Shown: in pieces, positions 26,801 through 35,720 of the stretch
How the letters are laid out: every line of letters starts with the position of its first letter
How positions within the stretch are numbered: the first letter of the stretch is position 1
Source: Paenibacillus sp. FSL H8-0548
GTDB lineage: Bacteria > Bacillota > Bacilli > Paenibacillales > Paenibacillaceae
Assembly (NCBI RefSeq): GCF_038630985.1
Contig: NZ_CP152049.1
Location: 3,615,501-3,679,500 of the forward strand
DNA length: 64,000 nucleotides
Direction of reading: 5' to 3'
The notes under the pieces: generated by a model
The model's input: the letters and a program-made list of their open reading frames with translations, nothing else
What the model was told of the DNA's origin: nothing
The model's database searches: none
Made by a program: the position numbers and the translations under genes

Positions 26801-27949
26801 GTGGATTTTAATATGCAATATTTATCTTTTTTTGTCATTCATACGGATGGGGAGGAAAGCGCAACTTCATCGGGCAAGCGATTCAAGCATTATCAGACTT
26901 TGGAAGAGGATACCTACGAGGATAGCGAAATTCAAAGATTTTTGGATGATGAGTTTAAGCGGATTGTCAAAAGGAAGGTAGAGCGCAACCCAAACTCTGC
27001 GGGAGCTCCTACGAAAATCGGCCGATTTATGGTCGAACCTGGCTACGAGCTGGGCAGCAATCAGAACTATAATTTGTTTCAGCGGCTTCGTGATGCGGAT
27101 TCAAAGGAACGTTTTATCGGTATCGCAGACGAGCTCGTTCGAATTTATATGGACACAAGCGCAGTAAGGGGCGGTGCGTTTATTATTGCGCTGTCTAAGC
27201 TGAATACGTATTTCGACGAGCCTTTTTTATTTCTGCTAAAATGTGATTTCGAGCCTAAGATCGCTCGTATTTCGGATGAGAAGAGCTTGATTTCGCAGGT
27301 CGAGATGGCGATAAGCGCGCGCAGCATCAAGTCCATTCAATATCCTCATATGCCGGAGGAAGGCATGCTTGAGCATTGGGAGCTTAAGATTCATCAAGCG
27401 TCGCATGCACGCTATTTTGAAGATTTTTTGAAATACGTATCCTATGAAAAGCCGCTTCCTGAGGTCATGGGCGAGCAGGTTATCGAGATGGTTCATCAAT
27501 ATATTGCTGACAAATGGCAAGAGGATGAGAGCAGCGAGCGTCGTGAGGAGGAGAATGCAGTCGAGGTATGGGCGGCGAGCGAGAAGCGTGACCTTCAGGA
27601 GTGGTGGACGCCTGAGCAAGTAGAGGTTGCAGCGGCAGCGCTAGTTGAGCAGAAGCCAGATTTGCCGTTTTCCTTTAAGATCGGCGGTGTCACCGTAAAG
27701 GGGCTGCTTGCAGACTTTGGCGATGCCATTCATTTTGCTAAGCACAATGGTCGTTATGTTGTTGTCATCGAAGGCGACGCTTTTCAATTCGAGAAGGGAA
27801 TGTCACCTGTGGAACTTGTTCAGCCGCTGGATTTGGTAGATGTGATGCCGAGAATTGGCAGCAAGCAGCCGGCGGATGACGCAGATTCCAGCTACAGCTA
27901 TACGCCTGCAGGTAAAGAGGTTGCAGTTAACGATGTGGGGCCTTGGTAG
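26801..27949 (+). CDS. DUF3900 family protein
   Basis: A 382-residue cytoplasmic protein with no signal or membrane segment. The N-terminal part (YLSFFVIHTDGEE, KHYQTLEEDTYEDSEI) and the block GRFMVEPGYELGSNQNYNLFQRL recall the DUF3900 family of Bacillales, which lacks a known function. A conserved run YPHMPEEGMLEHWELKIHQ lies at about 180. The GTG start follows GGAGG at a good distance. The gene stands after the repeat region and before the Lin0512 gene with a 47-bp gap. Confidence 0.65.
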   Translation: MDFNMQYLSFFVIHTDGEESATSSGKRFKHYQTLEEDTYEDSEIQRFLDDEFKRIVKRKVERNPNSAGAPTKIGRFMVEPGYELGSNQNYNLFQRLRDADSKERFIGIADELVRIYMDTSAVRGGAFIIALSKLNTYFDEPFLFLLKCDFEPKIARISDEKSLISQVEMAISARSIKSIQYPHMPEEGMLEHWELKIHQASHARYFEDFLKYVSYEKPLPEVMGEQVIEMVHQYIADKWQEDESSERREEENAVEVWAASEKRDLQEWWTPEQVEVAAAALVEQKPDLPFSFKIGGVTVKGLLADFGDAIHFAKHNGRYVVVIEGDAFQFEKGMSPVELVQPLDLVDVMPRIGSKQPADDADSSYSYTPAGKEVAVNDVGPW

Positions 27950-27996
27950 CTTTATGTGAAGGTATCAAATTAAGGAATAAGGGAGAGGATATATAA

Positions 27997-28356
27997 GTGG
28001 ACAACATATTTTTTATTGAAATAGGCATGGGATGCGATCTTCACGGTCAAAATATTACGAAAGCATCGGTGCGCGCGGTACAAAACGCGATTCACCACAA
28101 TTCGATGCCTGGACTCCGGTCAGTTCTGCCGGGAGGGTCGCTGGACAATATGAAGGTTCGGGTAAAGCTTGCGCTTCCTTGCGACCATGAGCTGCTTGAT
28201 GTCGAGCAGGTAAAGGCCGTGCTGCCTTACGGTCAAGTGACTGTAGAGCTATTGGATGGCGGGATGCTTACGACTAGCGGTGTGGTTCTTCCTGATAAAG
28301 ACGATAAAAACGATTTGATCTATATCGTGAATGCGTCGGTTGAGGTAGGCTACTAA
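27997..28356 (+). CDS. Lin0512 family protein
   Basis: A 119-residue protein matching the Lin0512 (PF09585-like) family: FIEIGMGCDLHGQNITKA at the N-terminus, RSVLPGGSLDNMKVRVKL in the middle, and YIVNASVEVGY at the end. Family function is unknown. GTG start. It is 31 bp before the CBS-domain membrane protein gene. Confidence 0.8.
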   Translation: MDNIFFIEIGMGCDLHGQNITKASVRAVQNAIHHNSMPGLRSVLPGGSLDNMKVRVKLALPCDHELLDVEQVKAVLPYGQVTVELLDGGMLTTSGVVLPDKDDKNDLIYIVNASVEVGY

Positions 28357-28387
28357 TCGCATTTCCATTGCCATAAGGGAGACTACG

Positions 28388-29701
28388 ATGGTTTTAAAGC
28401 TCACACTATTCGCATTATTGCTTATATTTACCGCTTTCTTTGTCGCGACGGAGTTTGCGATTATTCGTCTGCGCTCAAGCCGAGTACATCAGATGGTAGC
28501 TGAGGGGGCAAAAAACGCTAGAGCTGTTATGCAGGTGACGAGTAGGCTGGATGGCTATTTATCCGCCTGCCAGCTTGGCATTACGATCACAGCGCTTGGC
28601 CTAGGGTGGTTAGGTGAGCCGACGATCGAGCAAATCCTTCATCCGGTCTTTGACAGGCTGCATATCGAAGGAGATCTAAGCTCGGTGCTGTCATTTGTTA
28701 TTTCTTTTGTCATCGTCACGTATTTGCATGTCGTGCTGGGCGAGCTTGCTCCAAAGACGGTAGCGATCATCAAGTCGGAAGCAATAAGTCAATGGACAGC
28801 ACCGATCATTATCATTTTTTACAAGATAATGTATCCATTTATATGGCTGCTTAACGGCTCGGCGAATGGTTTGGTGCGTCTCTTTGGATTAATGCCTACG
28901 AATGAGCATGAGGCGCATTCAGAGGAAGAAATTCGCATCATTTTGTCCGAAAGCTATGAGAGTGGAAAAATTAACAAAAGCGAATACGGCTTCGTGAATC
29001 GCATATTTGAATTCGACGAACGGCTGGCGCGCGAAATTATGGTGCCACGGACGGATATGATATGCCTATTTGTTGAGCATTCCCGAGACCGAAACCTGGA
29101 AATTATTAAGAAAGAGAAGTATACACGGTTTCCGGTAGCTAAGGGAAGCAAGGACAATATTATCGGCATACTCAATACGAAACAATTTTTTCTGAAGTAT
29201 GATGAAGACAGGGATGTCGACCTAGCGACACTGCTTCAGCCGGTCATGTCCATTCCGGAGGTGATGCCGATCAACAAGCTGCTGAGAAAAATGCAGCTGG
29301 AGCGTGTACACCTTGCAATGCTTTTGGACGAGTATGGCGGAACAGCAGGTTTAATTACGATAGAGGACATCATCGAAGAGATCGTTGGGGAAATTCGTGA
29401 TGAATTTGATGCGGATGAAGTTAAGGAAATTGAAAGGCTGGAGGAGCAGCATTACCTCGTTAATGGCAACGCACTAATTAGTCATTGGAATGAAGCTGCT
29501 GGAACGGATCTGTTTAGTGTGGATATGGACTCGGTTGGAGGCTGGTTATTTAACCAGAAGCCTGATCTGCCTATCGGTGAACCATGGGAATACGGGAATA
29601 TGACGTTCATCATACGAGAGAGAGATGATAACCGTATTCGGAAAATAGAAATTATTACGGATTTGAGTGAATCCGAAATGAATGCATACGGACACGCATA
29701 A
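28388..29701 (+). CDS. CNNM/CorC-like membrane protein with CBS domains (hemolysin family)
   Basis: The 437-residue protein has an N-terminal DUF21 (CNNM) membrane region with four helices, two CBS domains (about 200-320; MVPRTDMI and FPVAKGSKDNIIG), and a C-terminal CorC_HlyC domain. The ATP-binding-like patch LAMLLDEYGGTAGLITIEDI is typical. Proteins of this class have been linked to magnesium homeostasis or Mg/Co efflux; hemolysin is a historic label. The start ATG is preceded by GGGAG. Confidence 0.9.
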   Translation: MVLKLTLFALLLIFTAFFVATEFAIIRLRSSRVHQMVAEGAKNARAVMQVTSRLDGYLSACQLGITITALGLGWLGEPTIEQILHPVFDRLHIEGDLSSVLSFVISFVIVTYLHVVLGELAPKTVAIIKSEAISQWTAPIIIIFYKIMYPFIWLLNGSANGLVRLFGLMPTNEHEAHSEEEIRIILSESYESGKINKSEYGFVNRIFEFDERLAREIMVPRTDMICLFVEHSRDRNLEIIKKEKYTRFPVAKGSKDNIIGILNTKQFFLKYDEDRDVDLATLLQPVMSIPEVMPINKLLRKMQLERVHLAMLLDEYGGTAGLITIEDIIEEIVGEIRDEFDADEVKEIERLEEQHYLVNGNALISHWNEAAGTDLFSVDMDSVGGWLFNQKPDLPIGEPWEYGNMTFIIRERDDNRIRKIEIITDLSESEMNAYGHA

Positions 29702-29752
29702 GCTTGTATAGAGAATATGCGAATAGGTCTAGTTCTAAGGGGGAATCGGGCG

Positions 29753-30541
29753 TTGGGTGACTTAATTAATGCCATTATTATGGGCATTGTGGAAGGTTTG
29801 ACGGAATTTTTGCCTGTTTCGTCAACCGGCCATCTAATTTTAACTGCCGAGCTGTTGAATTTTACTGGTGATCGTGCCAAAACCTTTGAGGTCGTCATAC
29901 AATTTGGGGCTGTACTAGCCGTGCTTGTCTTATATCGAAAACGATTTGCAAGCTTGCTTAATTTCAAAATAAGCAAGGGCTCAGGCCTAAATGCGATACA
30001 TATTCTGCTTGCTATGATTCCAGCTGGTGTCTTTGCAGTTCTGCTGCATTCCGTGATCAAACAATATTTATTTGGTCCGCAGACGGTATTAATTGGCCTG
30101 GTGGCGGGTGGTGTCCTCATGATTATTGCTGATCGGGTCAAGCGGAAGCCCGCTGCCGAGGAGCTCGATGATATCACCTATAAGCAGGCGTTCGCGATCG
30201 GTTGCTTTCAAGTGCTTGCGTTATGGCCAGGCTTCTCGCGTTCCGGCTCAACCATATCAGGCGGCATGCTGTTTGGCACAAGTCAGAAGGCAGCAGCAGA
30301 ATTTACCTTTATCGTTTCAGTACCCATCATGGCAGCGGCAAGTGGAATCGATCTTTTGAAAAGCCGTGAGTTTCTTACGATGGCTGATTTGCCGTTATTT
30401 TTGATCGGTCTTATTGCAGCTTTTATCGTTGCTATGATCGCTGTAGTTACTTTTATTAACATGATGAAAAAGATTAAACTGTCCTGGTTTGCTTATTATC
30501 GTTTTGCTCTTGCTGCACTTTTTTATTTCATAATTTTGTAA
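29753..30541 (+). CDS. uppP: Undecaprenyl-diphosphate phosphatase
   Basis: UppP recycles the lipid carrier of cell-wall synthesis by dephosphorylating undecaprenyl diphosphate at the outer face of the membrane. The 262 residues carry the two catalytic signatures [17 protein letters not shown] near the start and [13 protein letters not shown] in the second half, with about eight membrane helices. I take the TTG at 29753, 9 nt after AAGGGGG; an ATG at 29717 would add 12 residues lacking support. The gene is 15-50 bp after the CBS-protein gene, probably co-transcribed. Confidence 0.92.
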   Translation: MGDLINAIIMGIVEGLTEFLPVSSTGHLILTAELLNFTGDRAKTFEVVIQFGAVLAVLVLYRKRFASLLNFKISKGSGLNAIHILLAMIPAGVFAVLLHSVIKQYLFGPQTVLIGLVAGGVLMIIADRVKRKPAAEELDDITYKQAFAIGCFQVLALWPGFSRSGSTISGGMLFGTSQKAAAEFTFIVSVPIMAAASGIDLLKSREFLTMADLPLFLIGLIAAFIVAMIAVVTFINMMKKIKLSWFAYYRFALAALFYFIIL

Positions 30542-30656
30542 ATGAAGCCGAATTAGCGAGAACCATTTTCATTTAGCTTTTTTCGACAAAAAAATCAAGA
30601 TTTTTACCTATCACTTTTTTATATCTAAGCGATCATTTTTTCTAATAAACTTACGA

Positions 30657-30691
30657 AAATCAGGGCAAATCGCCCTGATTTCTTTATTTTA
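30657..30691 (+). terminator. Rho-independent terminator after uppP
   Basis: AAATCAGGGC at 30657-30666 pairs with GCCCTGATTT at 30672-30681 (10 bp), loop AAATC, followed by a CTTTATTTTA tail. The 307-bp gap before cysJ otherwise holds the cysJ promoter region. Confidence 0.8.
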
Positions 30692-30756
30692 TAGCCTTAT
30701 TACGCAGTTTTTCATAAATAATGGTTATTTTAGCCTTTAGAAGGTCGTTGAAGGTT

Positions 30757-30785
30757 TTGTCTGATTATGTTAGCTTTAGTTATAT
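30757..30785 (+). promoter_or_regulatory. Candidate promoter of cysJI
   Basis: TTGTCT at 30757-30762 and TTATAT at 30780-30785 are 17 bp apart, about 65 bp before the TTG start of cysJ. The match is moderate. Confidence 0.4.
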
Positions 30786-30804
30786 TGTAATTGTTTTTTC
30801 TACG

Positions 30805-30827
30805 ATAAAATATGATGATGATTTTAT
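30805..30827. promoter_or_regulatory. Inverted repeat upstream of cysJ
   Basis: ATAAAAT at 30805-30811 and ATTTTAT at 30821-30827 form a perfect 7-bp inverted repeat with a 9-bp spacer. It lies about 20-45 bp upstream of the start, in a possible operator position. No regulator is identified. Confidence 0.4.
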
Positions 30828-30848
30828 GTTTATGAGAGGTGGATACTG

Positions 30849-32711
30849 TTGCAACTTCAGGTAACGAACAGTCCTTTTAATCAAGAGCAGGTCGAGCTTC
30901 TAAATCGTCTTCTGCCAACACTGACCGAGTCTCAGCAAATATGGCTTACAGGCTACTTATTCGCAAGACAAAATGCAGCAGGAGCTACTACAGCTTTAGC
31001 TGAAGTGCAAGCGATCTCTGCAGCATCAACTGCATCGGAAGCTGTCACTATTGTGAATCAATCTGCTGCCTCCAAAGAGGTTACCATCTTATTTGGTTCT
31101 CAAACCGGAAATTGTCAGAGACTGGCAACCGGATTGGGCCGTAAGCTGGAAGAGCAGGGCTTGCAGGTAACAATCGCAGCAATGAATAAATTCAAAACCA
31201 ATAATTTGAAAAAAATCGAAAACTTGCTGTTAGTCGTAAGTACACATGGTGAAGGTGATCCACCGGATAACGCGATGTCCTTCCATGAGTTTCTTTATAG
31301 CAAGCGAGCACCGCAGTTTGAGAACTTGCATTTCTCTGTTCTTGCACTTGGCGATACGTCGTATGAATTTTTCTGCAAGACAGGTAAAGATTTTGACGAG
31401 CGGCTTGAAGAGCTTGGCGGTCAGCGTCTTAGCCCACGTGTAGATTGTGATCTTGATTACGACGAATCTGTAGCAAGCTGGACAGCAGCTGTTATCGGAT
31501 CATTAAATAATCGGTTGAATGCTGCTTCGGGAGCTGTACCAATCGCAGCGAGTACAGGCAGTGAAATAGCTTTGGAACAATCCGAGTATTCACGTACTAA
31601 TCCGTTTAAAGCAGAAGTGCTTGCGAATATTAATTTAAATGGCCGCGGTTCTGATCGTGAAACACGTCATTTGGAGCTTTCACTGGAAGGATCGAACTTG
31701 CAATATGAGCCAGGAGATAGTCTGGGCGTTTATCCAGAGAACCATCCTGATCTAGTAGAAGCGATCATTAATGAGCTTGGCTGGAATCCAGAAGAAATCG
31801 TAACATTGAATAAGAACGGCGATAAAGGCAATTTGCGTGAAGCGCTGCTTAAGCATTATGAAATTACAACGCTGACAAAGCCGCTTCTTACACAGGCTGC
31901 AGAGCTTACCTCGAATACTGGCTTGCGCGAGCTAGTGGCGCCAGGCAAGGAGCAAGAGCTTAAGAGCTATTTGAATGGCCGCGATTTGCTTGATCTGTTG
32001 CAAGACTTCGGACCTTGGCAAGCTACGCCGAGCAGTCTTGTTGCTATTCTTAGAAAGCTTCCTGCTCGTCTTTATTCCATTGCGAGCAGCTTCAAAGCCA
32101 ATGAAGATGAGGTTCATCTCACCATTAGAGCGGTTCGTTACGAGTCGCATGGCCGTGATCGTTATGGCGTGTGCTCCATTCATTGCGCTGAGCGTGTTCA
32201 ACCAGGCGATAACTTGCCGATTTACATTCAGCAAAATCCGAACTTCAAGCTGCCGGCAAACCCGGATGCTCCAATTATTATGGTTGGTCCTGGCACAGGC
32301 GTCGCTCCATTCCGTGCGTTCCTTGAAGAGCGCGAGGAGCTTGGCATAGACGGCAAATCTTGGCTCATTTATGGAGACCGTCATTTTGTTACGGATTTCT
32401 TATATCAGACCGATTGGCAGAGAATGCTGAAGGACGGCGCACTTACGAAGCTTGATGTTGCATTCTCTCGTGATACAGAGGAGAAGGTCTACGTACAGCA
32501 TCGCTTGCTTGAGAAAAGTCGTGAAGTATTTGAATGGCTTCAAGAAGGTGCTTATGTTTATATTTGCGGTGATGAGAAGCATATGGCGCATGATGTTCAT
32601 TCAGCATTGCTGACGGTCATCGAGCAAGAGGGCGGATTAAACGCAGAAGCAGCAGCAGCTTACTTGGATAATCTTCAACAAGAGCAGCGTTATCAACGTG
32701 ACGTATATTAA
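30849..32711 (+). CDS. cysJ: Sulfite reductase (NADPH) flavoprotein subunit
   Basis: Electron-delivering subunit of assimilatory sulfite reductase. It carries electrons from NADPH through FAD and FMN to CysI. The 620 residues contain an N-terminal flavodoxin domain (GSQTGNCQRLA, STHGEGDPPDNA), an FAD-binding domain (RLYSIASS), and a C-terminal NADPH domain (GPGTGVAPFRAFLEE). The TTG start follows GAGAGGTGG. cysI follows after 119 bp. In principle the flavoprotein could also serve other heme enzymes, including the NOS 5 kb upstream, but that is speculation. Confidence 0.93.
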   Translation: MQLQVTNSPFNQEQVELLNRLLPTLTESQQIWLTGYLFARQNAAGATTALAEVQAISAASTASEAVTIVNQSAASKEVTILFGSQTGNCQRLATGLGRKLEEQGLQVTIAAMNKFKTNNLKKIENLLLVVSTHGEGDPPDNAMSFHEFLYSKRAPQFENLHFSVLALGDTSYEFFCKTGKDFDERLEELGGQRLSPRVDCDLDYDESVASWTAAVIGSLNNRLNAASGAVPIAASTGSEIALEQSEYSRTNPFKAEVLANINLNGRGSDRETRHLELSLEGSNLQYEPGDSLGVYPENHPDLVEAIINELGWNPEEIVTLNKNGDKGNLREALLKHYEITTLTKPLLTQAAELTSNTGLRELVAPGKEQELKSYLNGRDLLDLLQDFGPWQATPSSLVAILRKLPARLYSIASSFKANEDEVHLTIRAVRYESHGRDRYGVCSIHCAERVQPGDNLPIYIQQNPNFKLPANPDAPIIMVGPGTGVAPFRAFLEEREELGIDGKSWLIYGDRHFVTDFLYQTDWQRMLKDGALTKLDVAFSRDTEEKVYVQHRLLEKSREVFEWLQEGAYVYICGDEKHMAHDVHSALLTVIEQEGGLNAEAAAAYLDNLQQEQRYQRDVY

Positions 32712-32767
32712 GAAATAAATCTGGCTGCAACAGCGAGCGTAAGAATGATCTACTCGTGCAGCGACCA

Positions 32768-32785
32768 AAACTAAATGTTTAGTTT
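32768..32785. promoter_or_regulatory. Perfect palindrome between cysJ and cysI
   Basis: AAACTAAA-TG-TTTAGTTT is an 8+2+8 inverted repeat in the 119-bp cysJ-cysI gap, about 45 bp before the cysI start. It could be an operator or RNA-processing hairpin. TATATA at about 32791 follows it. Confidence 0.45.
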
Positions 32786-32830
32786 AACTTATATAGAGTG
32801 CGTTAATGATTGTGAGAGGAGATAGCAACA

Positions 32831-34555
32831 ATGGCAAAAGAACAATTGGTTAAGCCTATCGGCGGCCCGCCAAGCGAAGTAGAGCATATCAAAATCGAGA
32901 GCAACTACTTGCGCGGTGCGCTAGTCGAAACCTTGAGAAATCCGATTACAGGGGGCTTGCCTGAGGATGACAATCGGTTGTTGAAATTTCATGGGAGTTA
33001 TATGCAGGATGACAGAGATCTGCGTAATGAGCGTGAAAAACAAAAGCTAGAGCCTGCATTTCAGTTTATGATTCGAGTAGTTTTGCCAAGCGGTGTAGCT
33101 ACCTCTGAGCAATGGCTTGCTATGGATGAATTAGCGCATAAATACGGCAACGGCACGTTGCGTTTGACGACTCGTCAAACGTTTCAAATGCATGGCATAT
33201 TAAAATGGAATTTGAAGCCCACGCTGCAAAAAATCAACAGCGAGCTTATGACGACACTAGCTGCCTGCGGAGACGTAAATCGTAATGTTATGTGCAGCCC
33301 GAATCCTTTTCAGTCAGAGCTTCATGAAGAGGTTACTTACTGGGCTCGTCAAGTGAATGATCACTTGGCTCCACGTACACGTGCTTATCACGAAATTTGG
33401 CTTGATGGCGAGAAGGTTGTCGATGGTCAGCAGGACGGTACTGAGGTCGAGCCTATCTATGGACCAGTGTACCTGCCGCGTAAATTCAAAATCGGATTTG
33501 CAATTCCCCCTTATAATGATGTTGACGTATTCTCACAGGACATCGGATACATTGCTGTCGTTGAAGACGGCAAGCTGAAGGGCTTTAACATCTCGGTTGG
33601 CGGCGGTATGGGTATGACTCATGGCGATACAGCTACGTATCCTCAACTAGGGAAAGTCATTGGCTTCTGTCCTCCAGAGCGCATCGTAGCGCTGGCAGAG
33701 AAGACCGTCATGATTCAAAGGGACTACGGAAACCGTTCGATTCGTAAAAACGCTAGATTTAAATATACCATTGACCGTCATGGCATTGACTGGTTCAAAA
33801 CCGAGCTTCAAAATCGTCTTGGCTGGCAGCTTGAGGACGTTCGCCCTTATTCATTCGATAATAATGGCGATCGTTATGGCTGGTTAAAGGGCAGCAACGG
33901 CAAATGGAATTTGACGGTATATATCCAAAGCGGGCGAATCGAGGACAATGAAACCTATTCGTTAATGACAGGACTTCGTGAAATTGCGAAGCTTCATACC
34001 GGCGAATTCAGAATTACACCAAACCAAAATCTCATTATCGGAAACATCAGCAGCCAGAAGAAACGTAAAATTACGCAATTGGCTGAGCAATACGGAATTA
34101 CGGACGGGGCACAGCATTCTGCGCTGCGCAGAAGCTCCTTATCCTGTGTTTCCTTGCCAACCTGCGGACTTGCAATGGCGGAAGCAGAGCGTTACTTGCC
34201 CGAGCTGATTGATAAGCTGGAGCCGATTATTAACGAAGCAGGACTTCGTGACAAGGAAATTAACATCCGTATGACTGGCTGTCCGAATGGATGCGCGAGA
34301 CCAGCTCTCGGAGAAATTTCTTTCATCGGCAAGTCACTCGGCAAATATAATATGTATATGGGTGCTGGCTTTGCAGGCGAGAGGCTGAACAAGCTTTATC
34401 TTGAAAATATTGACGAGACTGAGATCATCGACACGCTGAAGCCGATCATTAATCAGTATGCCAAAGAGCGTGAAACAGGGGAGCATTTCGGAGATTTTGT
34501 AATCCGTGCGGGTTATGTTAAAGCCGTAAATGATGGTCAAGAGTTTCATAGCTAA
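32831..34555 (+). CDS. cysI: Sulfite reductase hemoprotein subunit
   Basis: Reduces sulfite to sulfide at a coupled siroheme-4Fe4S centre, completing sulfate assimilation to sulfide. The 574 residues carry two ferredoxin-like domains and the cluster/siroheme Cys motifs [16 protein letters not shown] and [10 protein letters not shown] near the C-terminus. GRTTRQT-type substrate contacts ([12 protein letters not shown]) are present. The ATG follows GAGAGGAG. It ends with a strong terminator. CysJ and CysI together are the complete enzyme. Confidence 0.95.
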   Translation: MAKEQLVKPIGGPPSEVEHIKIESNYLRGALVETLRNPITGGLPEDDNRLLKFHGSYMQDDRDLRNEREKQKLEPAFQFMIRVVLPSGVATSEQWLAMDELAHKYGNGTLRLTTRQTFQMHGILKWNLKPTLQKINSELMTTLAACGDVNRNVMCSPNPFQSELHEEVTYWARQVNDHLAPRTRAYHEIWLDGEKVVDGQQDGTEVEPIYGPVYLPRKFKIGFAIPPYNDVDVFSQDIGYIAVVEDGKLKGFNISVGGGMGMTHGDTATYPQLGKVIGFCPPERIVALAEKTVMIQRDYGNRSIRKNARFKYTIDRHGIDWFKTELQNRLGWQLEDVRPYSFDNNGDRYGWLKGSNGKWNLTVYIQSGRIEDNETYSLMTGLREIAKLHTGEFRITPNQNLIIGNISSQKKRKITQLAEQYGITDGAQHSALRRSSLSCVSLPTCGLAMAEAERYLPELIDKLEPIINEAGLRDKEINIRMTGCPNGCARPALGEISFIGKSLGKYNMYMGAGFAGERLNKLYLENIDETEIIDTLKPIINQYAKERETGEHFGDFVIRAGYVKAVNDGQEFHS

Positions 34556-34574
34556 TGCTATATTTTAAAAAACG

Positions 34575-34623
34575 AGGCTGTCCCACAAGTAGATCAAACG
34601 ACTTGTGAGACAGCCTGTTTTTT
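34575..34623 (+). terminator. Rho-independent terminator after cysI
   Basis: AGGCTGTC at 34575-34582 and CACAAGT at 34584-34590 pair with ACTTGTG at 34601-34607 and GACAGCCT at 34609-34616, loop of 10 nt, followed by GTTTTTT. Confidence 0.9.
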
Positions 34624-34658
34624 GAATTTTACTCTTTTATAGCTACTAGCTTTAATAT

Positions 34659-34943
34659 TTATTTGCTTAGCATTTTTCTGTCAAGTATAAAAGTACCGAA
34701 GGGGAGAAATGATGCTATAAATGCGATTAGAGCTTTCAAGAAAGACCACCGGTGAACGATCCATACGTGAAGCAGTGCAAAAGCATAAAGAACAAATAAT
34801 AATCCATGCAAGCTGCCAATAACAGTCACACCAAGCGGTAAATCAGCAAAGTATTTGAACGGCATTGCAATTAAGAGCAATATAAAGGAAACTCCTTCCA
34901 AGAAACCTATGATGCGAAATCGGCCTAAAGCGGTCTTCAACAT
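34659..34943 (-). CDS. DUF3817 family membrane protein
   Basis: A 94-residue membrane protein with three helices. The motif FRIIGFLEGVSFILLLIAMP at the N-terminus and GSLHGLLFVLYAFALL in the middle match DUF3817 proteins (YdzA-like), which are small membrane proteins of unknown role. It lies downstream of the TetR gene on the same strand with a gap of 23 bp and may be co-transcribed with it. Confidence 0.8.
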   Translation of the reverse strand: MLKTALGRFRIIGFLEGVSFILLLIAMPFKYFADLPLGVTVIGSLHGLLFVLYAFALLHVWIVHRWSFLKALIAFIASFLPFGTFILDRKMLSK

Positions 34944-34966
34944 GAAATGCTTACCTCCAAATAAAA

Positions 34967-35587
34967 TTAGTTTTTGTGTGGTTCAATACCGGCCCACAGT
35001 ATATCTACGATCTCAGAGGCAGCTTGTTCCACACTTTTATCAGCATTTATGATTTCTTTGCGATTTCGTACGGTTAGCATAGCTGTAAAGACATGGGCAA
35101 GCAGAAGGGAGTCTCCTTTGTTAATATTTCCAGCGTCCATTTCTTTCTGAAGCTCTCTCCCAATCAGCTCATGCAGTGCGTTCTCGCTTGCTCGAATATC
35201 ATTAACCTGCTCCTCAGATAATCCGCTGGATGCTTCTCTCATCATCGTCTCAAACTCGACATGAGCATTTTTCATATGACGTACAGCAACCTCATACAGC
35301 CGCTCCTTTAGTGTACCAGGCCCTTCAATAAATTTGGCTGTTTGGTCGTAAGCCATCTTAAGAACAAATTGAAGACAAGCTGTAAATAGAACAGACTTAT
35401 TCTCGTAATAATAATAAACACTGGCTTTCGTTACACCGCAAGCTTTAGCAACACTCTCCAGTGATACCTTCTCAAACCCTTGCTCCATAAAAAGATAAGC
35501 AGCAGTGCGCAATATTTGCTGCATCGTCTGTATTGTACCTGTGCCTTTGGGTCGGCCTGGTTTGCGTTTTGTAGGCTCATCGATCAT
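34967..35587 (-). CDS. TetR/AcrR-family transcriptional regulator
   Basis: One-component repressor of 206 residues. The N-terminal helix-turn-helix (AAYLFMEQGFEKVSLESVAKA and GVTKASVYYYYENKS, split here) follows a basic KRKPGRPKG patch, and the C-terminal part is a ligand-binding, dimerising domain. I place the start at the ATG ending at 35587, 7 nt after GGAGGG; a further ATG at 35602 overlaps that site. It is divergent from the MMPL exporter, with 133 bp between, and is its likely regulator. Confidence 0.9.
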   Translation of the reverse strand: MIDEPTKRKPGRPKGTGTIQTMQQILRTAAYLFMEQGFEKVSLESVAKACGVTKASVYYYYENKSVLFTACLQFVLKMAYDQTAKFIEGPGTLKERLYEVAVRHMKNAHVEFETMMREASSGLSEEQVNDIRASENALHELIGRELQKEMDAGNINKGDSLLLAHVFTAMLTVRNRKEIINADKSVEQAASEIVDILWAGIEPHKN

Positions 35588-35626
35588 TACCGTACCCTCC
35601 ATTCATAATATTGTAAAAAATAATGA

Positions 35627-35656
35627 TTGATTAATTAACCTTCGGGTATATATAAT
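35627..35656 (+). promoter_or_regulatory. MMPL promoter and candidate TetR operator
   Basis: TTGATT at 35627-35632 and TATAAT at 35651-35656 are 18 bp apart and face the MMPL gene. A TTAATTAA palindrome (35631-35638) overlaps the -35 and is a candidate repressor site for the divergent TetR. On the other strand TATTAT (35608-35613 region) could serve the TetR gene. Confidence 0.5.
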
Positions 35657-35720
35657 TAAATTATGCTATTCATTTATTTTAAACGATATTAGCCAAAATG
35701 TGAAATGGAGGATGTAACAC

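Noticed and set aside
30849..32711. CysJ as a P450-reductase/NOS reductase
   Set aside because: It sits directly before cysI and has the standard sulfite-reductase flavoprotein layout; NOS partnership is only speculation.
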